Part shown: one piece after another, positions 14,996 through 24,908 of the stretch | How positions within the stretch are numbered: position 1 is the first letter of the stretch | Layout of the letters: every line of letters starts with the position of its first letter | Assembly (NCBI GenBank): GCA_004335835.1 | Contig: RWJK01001828.1 | Span: 1 to 64,000, forward strand | Length of the DNA stretch: 64,000 nucleotides | Direction: 5' to 3' | Source of the DNA: Scenedesmus sp. ARA3 | Lineage: Eukaryota; Chlorophyta; Chlorophyceae; Sphaeropleales; Scenedesmaceae | The notes under the pieces: generated by a model | Database searches by the model: none | Told to the model about the DNA's origin: nothing | Seen by the model: the letters and a program-made list of their open reading frames with translations, nothing else | Translations under genes and position numbers: made by a program

Positions 14996-16762
14996 TTATA
15001 ACATGATGTCATCCTGCAGGTCCATGGGGCGCTCACACAGCGGGCAGGTGCTCTTGCGCTCCAGCCACGCGTAGATGCACTGCATGTGGAAGGCGTGGCC
15101 GCAGCGCGTGAAGATCTTGGGGTTGTCTGCAGACGGAGCACAGCAGGTGCGGCAGCGAGCAGCAAGCGAAGCAGAAGAACAGTTAGCTCAGCTTCAAAGG
15201 AGGCCCAGTCGCCAGACAGCCTGCAACTCCAAAATTCCAGGCAAGTGCACAGAAAAAAAATCTGAAGCTCGGTTCAAGAGGTGAATGCACGACCAGCAGC
15301 GCACATCAAACCATTTATGTTGCGCACCACACCTTCCACCGACATGTCAAACGCAGCAGCTGAGCAGCACAGCGGGTGACTATCAACAGCTCCAGCGCAT
15401 TGCGGACAGCACAGCAGCATGCAATCACCATCTGTGAAAGCACGCAGAACAGAGATTTCTCCTCATTATCTGTGCGTGCATCTGAACGTCAAGTAGTCAA
15501 GACAACTCATGCACTCACCGTCTGTGTATGCCTCCAAGCAGGTGGGGCAGAAGTCATCCTCGTCAGCGTCAGTGCCCAGCAGCTCCGCCATTGCCGCAAA
15601 CTCCTGCTGGCTGATGGCGCCAAACTTGCCTCCCTTGCCTGCTGCTGCCGCTGCTAGTGCCCCTGCAGGAAGCACACGCGCGCGCACTGCCTCGACCTGC
15701 CCTTTGCCGCGGCTGCCGTTCGAGTCTGCGTAAATGCACGGTCAAGCATGTGTTGCGAGGCACGGTTACAGTGTTAGCTTGATTGGAAATGGACAGCGCC
15801 AGCCGTCTTGCAAAAACATAAAAGCACCATTGCACAACTGCTGCACATATGATGCTAGTTAGCAAATGCAACCGCAGCTTGCGCTAGTGCTTATGGGACT
15901 GCCACTGCTGCTGTTGCTGAAGAATCGCAACACACTGAGAAGCTGCGGAGCAGGACTGAGGCACATATGTGACACACATGTGCGTCATGTAAATGTACAC
16001 TGCCCCTCGACTGCCCGCACATCAGCTGCTGTTGTTGTCTCCGCCGAATACATATGCGTAACGAAAAGCTCACCGGTACGCCGATGCCGCGGCAGCTCCT
16101 GCGTCATTGCATCCGCATCTGATGCTGCTGCCGTTGCGGTTGCTGCTGCTGATGTGGACGCTCCTGTCCTGCCAGGCTCCGGCGTGTGGCGCTGCACAAG
16201 CAAACACATGACAGGTCAGGGGAGCAGCGGGACAGGAATGCACACAGTTGCCAACACAACTTGGCAGTATGGTGCACAGGCAGCAGCAGCCCCTTGCTAT
16301 CAGCCAGTTGCCAATCAGCTGTTTAGTACAACAGTTGTGGTGTGCTCAACAACCTTGTTGCTGCATGCTGATGTGCTATGAGCGGCTGAACACTTGCTGC
16401 TCAGCCATGTGGGGCTGTACATGCGGTAACCTGCACACCTTGGGTAGTAGGGTGCCTCGCTCAAAGTCCTGATCCTCATCGCAGGAGGATACAGAGCCTG
16501 CCCTGGGAGATGGTGTGACTACAGGTGCCTGATACTGCGCTATATGAGCATCCACAATGACCGGCCTGCAGGAAAGCATGTGTCACAGGTACCAGGCGTA
16601 AGAGGGAGCAGAGTGCTGCAGCAACACACTGCTGCTTTGCAGCAGCAGGAGGTGGGATTCAGCTGCAGCTGCAAGCAAATGCCCTTGGAACTGATGGTAC
16701 GCGTACCTGGGCCGGATCTGCCCCTGCTCCTGGCTTCGGAAGCAATTTATGAGTCTCCACAT
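14996..16762 (-). CDS. RING-H2 E3 ubiquitin ligase (At3g02290/RHB1A-like)
   Basis: Probable E3 ubiquitin-protein ligase. Exons run 16762-16707, 16565-16439, 16191-16074, 15725-15519 and 15126-14996, all in phase, giving 212 residues. The C-terminal RING is split by the last intron: CPTCLEAYTD joined to DNPKIFTRCGHAFHMQC and ERKSTCPLC. This gives Cys-x2-Cys, CxHxxxC and Cys-x2-Cys zinc ligands. Upstream the protein is low in order, with an acidic patch (SSCDEDQDFERG) and an Ala-rich stretch. The N-terminus MWRLINCFRSQ resembles the short membrane-proximal starts of the plant RHB1A group, but an upstream in-frame extension to 16882 (MFSPNIEQ) cannot be excluded. The short tail after the RING (RPMDLQDDIML) ends at TAA 14996. 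The substrate is unknown. Confidence 0.85.
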
Positions 16763-18146
16763 CAATTTGCCACAGCAGTGTTTCGCTGTGTCTCTTCGGC
16801 CTTCACTGCTGCCCCTGCTAGGCATAAGGCTGGGAGGCAAGCTGCTGTAGTTGACAGCCTGCTCTATGTTTGGCGAGAACATCCGCTAACCTAGACTAAG
16901 CTAAGGAACCCCCGCCTGAAGACTCGAACCATGCGTGGGTACAACCAGAAGCGTCAAGTCGAGAGAGAGGGAGCATCAACATCAAGCTAAGTGTCTGAAG
17001 CACAGGCCAGCTCCTTAGCACCGCTCAACAAATGGTCCTCCTGCAAGCACAGCAAAGGGGTCCTGTGCGCTGTGCAAAGGCTGGCCTTGTATCCAAGCAG
17101 GTCTTCAGTCAAATTACGAGACTAAGCTGACCATGCTGCGGCACGTGCTCACATGCTGCCTCGACGCGGACCGCTACCAAACCCTGTTGACAGCTAACCT
17201 TGTCATGATGAAGGTGGGCTGTAGCCGAGCCCACAGCGCTTTGCTAGGCGTGTAAGCTTGCTTGATTACGTGAAATGATGGTGCTGGCAGTTGTGCTGCC
17301 TAGCTCTGCTTGGTACGGGTGGGGGCCTGCCTGGAGATGTCCCAGGAGGTGATCCCGACCCAACCACTGGGCCCACTCGTACACTGCATGTCAAGCGTAT
17401 CCTGCTGTAAGACACACAACTGTTACGCCTTTGTCAACAACTTTTGGGCACTTACAGCCAACCCCAACAACATCGCTGCTCAAGCTCATGAACATGCATG
17501 CTTGGCAGGAGGTGCAATTCGTCGCCAAACACTGCCCAATCGTAGACATGCCACCAAGTGTATCAGCACTTTTGCCTGCAAAAAAGCACCAAGTAACATT
17601 GAGGGTGCGGAAACTCGCAGCGCTCATGAATGCACATGACATCTGCAACAACTTGTTGAGGTTGAACCTCTGAGATTGCTGAGCACTGCCGCTGGCAATA
17701 CGGCTGACTCTTCAGCCGAACACTGCAGCAGATTCCCACAAAATGCCCGATGCCAAGTTCCCCAAAGTAGAGCACACTGCCAGATGTGCGCCTTCCAAGT
17801 GATAAACTTCACCACTGTGTACTGTCAGCCATGCCAGCCCATTATACACCTTGGTGAGCGTTGTCAAGCGCGCCAAAGTAGCAGCAAACTGTGCTGCTGT
17901 CTCCTGCACACCTGGCACAGTGTATGCCCGTGCACTGTGCAGGTGGAACTCTGCGGCTGCCAAAACTCAACTGCCAGCCAGACTACAAACAGACTACAAC
18001 CTCCTTCGTCTGCTACAAGCCTGCACACCAAAACGCAGCTGTCACACGTGACATCCACAACACGCTACTCATCTTCTGCTGATGCTGCAGCCTCACACGT
18101 GTTATGCACCAATCAAACATGCCGCAGGACCCGCCTGAACACCACA
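16763..18146. other. Spacer between the RING gene 5' end and the SOD 3' end
   Basis: No credible protein-coding exon seen. It should contain the RING-gene promoter on the left and the SOD 3'UTR on the right. A TTACA at 17452-17456 (TGTAA on the minus strand) is a candidate SOD poly(A) signal about 690 bases past its stop. A tRNA-like fragment near 16894-17022 was examined and rejected. Confidence 0.4.
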
Positions 18147-20373
18147 TCAGGCCTTAGCCGCCTTGTAGCGCTGCGCCACATTCTCCCAGTTGACCACCTT
18201 CCAGATGGCCTTCAGGTAGTCGGGGCGCACGTTCTTGTACTGCAGGTAGTAGGCGTGCTCCCACACGTCAATGCCCAGCAGCGGCACCAGGCCCTGCAGC
18301 CAGCCAGCAGCAGCAGCAGCAACGAGTGTCACAAGATGGGCAGAGGAGCGCGTGTCGCTGATGACGGTGTCAGGCTTAAAGTGATTGGGTTTGAGGGCGC
18401 AGGATGGAATGATGGGACCATGAAGATTGTTGCATTTGTCCATGCATTGCAAACGCCTTTGATGTGCGGTTAGAGCGTTCTACACTTCGGAAGCCACCTG
18501 AGGGCATTCCTCAACATGTCCCAGCAAGCGCACCCACTGACAGCTGATGCCCATGCACGCTGCCCATTCCTGTCACAGCAACTCCACTGCTGCAGCACTC
18601 CCAACACGACTCATCTACAGTGCAGCATACACTCGACACAACAAACTCCACAGCTTCCAAGCCCACTCCTGCAGCCTGCGCACCCCTGCTTGATTGTTAA
18701 CAATAACTCCCCTCTATCCTGCGCACCTTTGCTGCCAGCGGGTCCTGATTGGCGCAGGTGGCGATCTCCAGCGCCTTGGTCTCCTTGTTGAGCCCCAGCC
18801 AGCCCCAGCCTGAGCCCTGCAGCCAGGCGAGGCACACAAACACAGGCAGGCAGGCAGGCAGACAGATCGTCAAGAGGACGGGGCGATGACGATGTTGCTA
18901 TGGCTTGATGGTCAGATGCTAGCATGACGATGTCAAGACGAACACCGCCTATTTCTTGATGTGACGCGCTGTGACTCGCCGCGCGAGCCCACGTTGTGGT
19001 TGAAGTCCCGCAGCATCAGCAACATCATGCTGTCATACTCGATGCCACCCGCACCTGCACTGCTGCTGTCTTGGCGCTGAAGGTCGCGGTGAACTTGTCC
19101 AGGCTGCCCCACTTGGCCTCAATGGCAGCCAGCAGCTCACCAGAGGGGGGCGCGGCATCCTGCAGGCCCGGATTCACAATTTTTGATCAACACAGACAGA
19201 TATGTAGTTTTTAAATGCTGGCGGACGTGAAGCCGCACATCAAACGGCGGCTACACCGTGTTGCAGTGTGCATGAGTGCTTGCTGTAGCCATGTGTATGA
19301 CGCTGCTGTGTTGAGCGCACTGTCCGTGGCCAGCATGCAGTGAGGGGATGTATGCATTTGGACTGACAGCTTGCCAGCTGCTGCTACATCTACAGCTGCT
19401 GTGCGCCGCTGTCAAGCTATGCGCGGTGTGCTTGCTGTTCCAGCGGTGTGGCATGTGCTGCATGCTGTTGTGCAACTGCAGCAGCGCGCAGCTGTCCCAC
19501 CTTCTCAGGGCATAGGTTGGTCCAGAAGATATCGTGGTTGATGTGGCCTGCAGGACATGCGGAAGTCCAGGCAAGCTGTAAGCACAAGGCGCTTGTTTGC
19601 TGTATAGGTACATACAAAAAGTAACAAGATGCTATGCAGATGCTGTGTCTGCGCTTGGGAGGTCAGGGCGGCACTGCAACAGGCCAGGCCAGGAGCCACC
19701 ACAAGCACAGAACAGCCCTGCTGCTGTTGAAGAAGCTGCCAGTCGCGTGCATGCCCTGCAGCACCAGCAGCAGTTACGGCTTCCACATAGATAGGGCTAG
19801 CATGGTTGCTGGTGCCGCCCCGCTTGCTACTGGTGGTGCATGGCATAACGTCCTCTGCAGAACCCCTGAGCCGAGCATGCTGTCAAGTAACCACATGTTC
19901 AGTCACACTGTGTGTGCTGCCTGCTGTGCGCACCGCCGCCGTTGAAGTTGATGGCACTCTGCAGCGAGATCATCTTCTGCAGGTCCTTGTTTGACTCAGC
20001 ATCAGCATACTCCTCCAGTGCCTTGTTGAGGTTGGTGACGTACGCAGCGTGGTGCTTCTTGTGGTGCAGCTCCATGATCTCGCCTGGCAGCATAACAGCA
20101 GCATGCAGGGGCGCAAGGTTGATGTTAGAGGTGGTGTTTAGGCTTTAGTGCGGGAATGCACAAGCTGAAGTGCAGGTACATTGCAGGGTGTTTCCTGCAC
20201 CTACCGCTGATGACTGGTTCCAGAGCAGAGTGGTCATATGGCAGGTCTGGCAGCTTGTAGGCAGCCACGCCGCCGACAGTTGAGTACTGTAGCGCGGAGG
20301 ATTGCGCAGCAGCTGCTGGCTCTGCTGCCCTACCCAGGAAGCGGGCCAGGTTGATCACCCTGCCTGAAGCCAT
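18147..20373 (-). CDS. MSD1: Manganese superoxide dismutase, mitochondrial type
   Basis: Converts superoxide to hydrogen peroxide and oxygen. Exons are 20373-20205, 20083-19934, 19547-19501, 19159-19055, 18816-18727 and 18293-18147. All phases fit, giving 235 residues. The N-terminus ([17 protein letters not shown]) is Arg-rich and lacks acidic residues, as in mitochondrial presequences. The mature enzyme begins near [15 protein letters not shown]. Metal ligands are visible: the His in [14 protein letters not shown], the second His in [11 protein letters not shown], and the Asp and His in [13 protein letters not shown]. The GSGWGWLGL and DVWEHAYY segments and the Gln in NQDPL fit the Mn rather than the plastid Fe type. 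Length and domain order are normal. Mitochondrial targeting is an inference from the presequence. Confidence 0.95.
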
Positions 20374-20746
20374 GATGAGAGGATTGCGAGGGTGAGTGAC
20401 TGGCTGCAGCGCGTGTGTAAAACAGCTAAACGTGTACGCAAGCTTGTACATCCGAGATGTGCTGCACAGAAGTACGCCTTGCCAAGCGCGAGTGACTACT
20501 GCAGTAGGGTTTACACGCAGATGCAGTAACGACAGCGTCTAAAAGTTATGCGAGCAAAAACAACTTGCTGAAATTTGTGCTTGCTGCTAGCCTGTTGACC
20601 GCACGTATTCAACGCAGTCAACCAGAAGGGTCGGTTGGCGGGCTGTTTGTGGCCTTGATCACCTGCGCTGTACTCCATACACTTTCTGTATTGTTCATTG
20701 TTGATCGAAGCACCAGTGCACAGGCGCGAAGTCAGCAGCTGCAAAG
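20374..20746. promoter_or_regulatory. Divergent upstream region of the SOD and Jagunal genes
   Basis: This 373-bp stretch lies between two divergently oriented start codons and must hold both promoters. No specific element is recognised. Confidence 0.5.
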
Positions 20747-22848
20747 ATGCCTCCTAGACCTGTGAGCAGAAGCCGGCAGCAGCAACCTGCACAGCATCTT
20801 ACTGCACTTGGAAGTGTTTGCTAAGACAGCTGCTTCACCTGCAGGCTGGAACTGATGGAAGGGACCACAGCTACAGAGAGGTTATTGCCGAGCGTGAGTG
20901 ATGGTGCAGTTCTGTTTTGAGGCTGATGAATCGTCAGCAGCAGCACCATAAACAGCAGCAGCAGCAGCAGCAACAGCAACAGCAGATGCATGCATGTGCT
21001 CTTCTTCCTCCGTAAAGCAGTGACACATGGCCGCTATGAAATGCCACGGGCGGCAGCAGGCTCCAAGCTGCACAGTTGCAGTGTGTTGTTGACATGTACC
21101 AACATGACTAGCAGCTTGCAGCGCGTGGCTGATGACGCTGCAATTCAGCTTCACTGTATGACTTGAAGCATGCCTGAAGTCAGCTGTGCTGCTGAATGCT
21201 GCCTGCAGGCTACAAGCGCATGGCAAACTTCAAGGACTCCATTGAGAAGCTCATGTTCCTGCATGTAAGCTCATTGTTGATTTTTGCAGCAGTGTTGGCA
21301 GACGGTTGCTTGCAGGAAAATCCCTGTGCTTACTCAGCTGGCATATGCGACAGCCCCAAGCAGTCAGCTGCTAGCAAGCCTGCACACGCTAGCCAGCAGC
21401 TGCTTTGAAGCAGCAGCACTGTACGGAACTGTGGCACCTGCAGCTGCGCTGTATGGCTCACTCAATGGTGTGGCCATTTGCTGTGCTGCTCTGCTGCAGA
21501 TTGCCTTCCTGTGCGTGAAGATCGCTTGGTACCTCGCTGCCCAGACCTTGGAGGGTGAGACTGCACTCGCTGCTTGTCAATGGGGCTGAGCTGCATCAGT
21601 CAGCCAGCCAGGCGCCTTTCCTCAGTTGCAGCAGCTGCCTTTGCTCAGTTGCAGCACCATGTGACATGCCCTTCATCTGACTGCATGGTGCTGTGGCTGA
21701 TAGGTGCAACCGCAGCAACTAGGTATGCAGTACTCAAGCTGCCTTGTTTTAACAGTACCTGAGTAGCGATCCAACATTGGCTGCTGCTGCTGCTGTCGCT
21801 GCTGGGTTGGCTGTGGCTCCTGCAGGCATTCCGCTGCCGCCGCATGCGCTGGGCATGGCAGCAGGCGAGGTGCTGCTGCTGGTGGTGTACTCCATGGGTG
21901 AGCTGAGCAGGCTGCAGCGCAGTGTATGCAGCGATCAAAGTAACAGCTTGCTGGTCAAAGCAACTATGTCGGTAGTCAAACTTGCCCCGCAGTGTACTCC
22001 TTGGGCGGGCTGCAGTGCCGCAGCTGCTGTTGTAGTCAATAGGGCAGAGGCACGCACGCGTGCCAGCATGCGGGCCGGCAAGCAGTATGAGATGGTTGAT
22101 TATAACGTCGCACGCAGCGCAACCTGGCGCAGCGCAGCACTGCCATCATCTGGACATGCTCTTTGCAAGGAAGTATACGTTCGAAGGGCTGAGACTGATG
22201 TGCTGCCGTGCACTGTACATCATGTCTTTTGTCCTGCAGCCAAGCTGGGCAATGTGAAGGAGAACCTGACCCTGCTCAAGGTGTTCAACATGGTGCAGTC
22301 GCTCATCACAGCCTCGGTACGTCGCCTCCTGATGTGCCTGCAGCAATCCTGCAATAGGTTGCTGCTCCCTGCTGCATGTGCACCTGCAGTGCTGGTGCGC
22401 TGGCAGTTTCCTGCAGCGGAGGCCTTGTGCCTGCTGTTGACCAGCGATTTTGCGTTGTGCATATAAGAAGTTCACATGTAGGCAAGCGGGCGCAGCGGCA
22501 GGTAAGCGAAACATGCTTTTGACTTGTAGCGTCAACTGTTGGCTGCTGGCTGCTACCGCACATGCCTAGCTGCGCCACTGCCACACACGCAGCTCTTTAA
22601 CATCGTGCACACAACCTTTTTCATCCCCATATGCTCACACCATGCGTGCTGCTCTTCTGCTGCTGCTGATGCTGATGCTGATGCTGATGTCACCTGCAGG
22701 AGGTGCTGACTGGCTGGGCCTACCACAATGGCACAAGGACCGGTGGTGTGCCCACGTATGAGAACTCAGAGGCTGTCGCCAAGTTCATCGTGGCCAAGTA
22801 CCCTGGCTACAGCCCAAGTGAGCTGCTGCACCGCACCATGCATGCAGC

Positions 22849-22905
<57 letters not shown>

Positions 22906-23323
22906 ATCATCATCGTCATCTACCATGCATCCATCTGAGTGGCTTTGCTGATATGCGTGCCTACATCCCAAGTGCTCTTTTCTTGCTGAAGGCCTTCAAC
23001 ATGTTCCTCACTCTTGCTGTGCTGCTGCTGCTGCCGCAGCCACCGTGCTGAACACGACGAAGGCCTTTGAGATGTTTCTGGACCTCACGCTGGCTGCCTT
23101 CCTCGTCATGGGCACCTTCATCTCCCACAAGATGATCGTGGAGAAGATGCAGATGAAGAAGGAGCGCGAAAACGTCAGCACAGACCGCAAGGGTGCGCAG
23201 AAGGGCGGCAGCGACGACGACAGCGATGACGAGGGCGTGCCTGCTGCTGTGCCACTCAAGGATGAGAAGCCCAAGGTGGTGAAGGCAGCATCACGCTCCG
23301 ACACGCTGCGACGCCGCGCATAG
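20747..23323 (+). CDS. JAGN1: Jagunal-family endoplasmic reticulum membrane protein
   Basis: Small multi-pass membrane protein. The animal homologue (Jagunal/JAGN1) is an ER protein needed for ER organisation and secretion. Exons are 20747-20761, 20845-20893, 21209-21264, 21500-21554, 21826-21897, 22240-22316, 22700-22817 and 23040-23323, all phase-compatible, giving 241 residues. The N-terminus is the family signature: PRPAGTDGRDHSYREVIAER, then YKRMANFKDSIEKLMFLH, closely paralleling animal AGTDGSD...REXXAXXY. Hydrophobic segments follow (IAFLCVKIAWYLAAQTL, GMAAGEVLLLVVYSM, VFNMVQSLITASEVLTGW, FEMFLDLTLAAFLVMGTF). The cytosol-type tail is highly charged (SDDDSDDEGV) and ends DTLRRRA, which could act as an ER-retention-like Arg signal; that is inference. 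The 15-base first exon is unusually small but opens the family motif in frame. A partial duplicate of the terminal exon follows downstream. Confidence 0.85.
22850..22905 (+). repeat. (CAT)n microsatellite in Jagunal intron 7
   Basis: About 18 CAT units lie shortly after the donor at 22818. In the forward frame they would encode poly-His, but the tract lies in an intron, between the donor at 22818 and the acceptor at 23039. Confidence 0.95.
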
Positions 23324-23793
23324 AGTTTGTGCGTGCTTGCATGCAACGGTGCAGACGGTGTTGTCCTGGCGTGTCGTTTCAGTGACAGTGCCGCGTGTAG
23401 TTGTGGGTGTGGGTGTGCGAGTGCTTGCAGCGCTGCAGTTTGTCGTTTGGGCGTTTTTTCATAGTGGGGACAGGATTAGTGACTCCTCCTAGCGTTGGCG
23501 CATGTTTGAGCGGTGCCGCTCAAGGAGGAGAAGCCTAAGGTGGTCAAGGCAGCCTCGCGCTCAGACACGCTGCGGCGCCGCGCATAACTCTGCAGCCATG
23601 TGGTTGGGCATGCAGCATTGCTAACGGTGTCGTCCTGGCATGTGTTCGCAGCGGTGGCTCCGCTGTGGTTTGCAGTGTGTGTGGATGTGCGGGTGCATAC
23701 AGCGCTGCAGTGTGTGGTTTGGACGTTTCATGTCATATCACAGTGGTAAGGGCCAGTGATATACCCTAGCGGTGGCGCATGTTTGAGCGGCAT
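23249..23793 (+). repeat. 264-bp tandem duplication of the Jagunal terminal exon end plus 3'UTR
   Basis: The last 25 codons (VPLKDEKPKVVK...RRRA, stop) and the following 3'UTR at 23249-23512 are repeated from 23513 to about 23793. The downstream copy keeps the whole reading frame to its own stop at 23585-23587. Eight of nine differing codons are synonymous, including the stop (TAG versus TAA), and the ninth is Asp to Glu. Both copies end in the same GCATGTTTGAGCGG sequence. Confidence 0.88.
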
Positions 23794-24908
23794 TGGTCAC
23801 ATACATACAGCAATGCCAGCTTGCATGCTTACCTCTGACCAGCTGTGCACCGGAGCGCATGCAACTTGCCTGTCATGTGGCCGGTGGCGGTTGACCTGGC
23901 AGGGGCCGGCTGGCTTTTGTCTGGTATCATTAGCAGTACGGCAGGTGCTAGCTCAGTAGTTTTTTTGTAGGTGCAGCAGCATGTACTGGCTGCTGCACAG
24001 CAGGTGCACACAATGTGCAGGGTAGCGATTGTGTTCGTGCATGTGTGAGGATTGCGTGGCTCCACAAGGCCAGCTGTTGGCATGTGCAGCAGGCTCCTGA
24101 GCATCAGCAACTGGCACCACTGAGCTGCTCGCCCGTGCGTTGCAGCATGCGCCTGTCATGCATGACTGCCACAGCAAGGTCGCCTTACATTCAAGTTGGC
24201 CTCCATCGCTAGCGCAGAACACCATGGTGTTTCTGCTTTGCATTTTGTATGGCGCTGTCCCAACTTGGAACCCTCAGTGGTGCTAGTATTATGGCTTTGA
24301 TGGTAACATGCTGTAATGAAGTGGAGTCCACGGATTTGGCACAATCGCATGAGCAGCATCCATCCTTCTGTTTGTCACTGCACATTTCGTTGAGGCAGCA
24401 GCCACCATCTCGGGGGAAGGTCAAACGGAAGGTGTAACAGTCAGTCACCATACAAACACGTTACAGCACCCTGCCTTTGAGCGATTGAAATCGCATGAGT
24501 ACTTTGACCGGATCTGAATCGCGCGATCCTCTGCAGCATTCACGGTTCTGAGCAGCAGTGGCAGCAGCACCGCCGTCTGGCCATACCGTTCAACCTGAAG
24601 GCGGAGCATTGATGAATGGTTCCTATATTCAGCTGCTACCCGTTGTTTGCTCTCTTTGCCCAACGCATGCAAGGTGCGCTTTCGAAAGTTGTCACCTTTC
24701 TTGCCTCCGGCCCGGTCAATGCCTCCAATCTCGCCAGCAAAAGGGGCTGCAGAATGCTGCACATGTCAATTCAATGCATCAAGTTCATGTATTCTGCGGT
24801 TGATGATGAGAGTAGCGCCTGCAACCGTGCAACAGCAGCAGGTCACCCTACGGTCGAGCCACAGACAAACTCACCCGCTCTTTCTTGGTTACAGACGGCT
24901 GGGAAAGG
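23794..24908. other. Spacer between the Jagunal and VHL-domain genes
   Basis: No coding sequence recognised. TGTAA motifs at 24312-24316 and 24433-24437 are possible poly(A) signals for the Jagunal gene, though both are about 1 kb from its stop. The right end should hold the promoter and leader of the VHL-domain gene. Confidence 0.4.

Noticed and set aside
16894..17022. Possible tRNA on the minus strand: a GGTTCGAGTCT B-box-like sequence, with GCTAAGGA and TCCTTAGC at the ends
   Set aside because: The T-stem does not pair (CATGG against CTTCA), no convincing D-arm or anticodon stem can be folded, and the span is too long for a standard tRNA.
22703..22951. ORF with a long poly-His run
   Set aside because: It reads exon 7 into the (CAT)n intron. 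The donor at 22818 and the in-phase acceptor at 23039 remove it.
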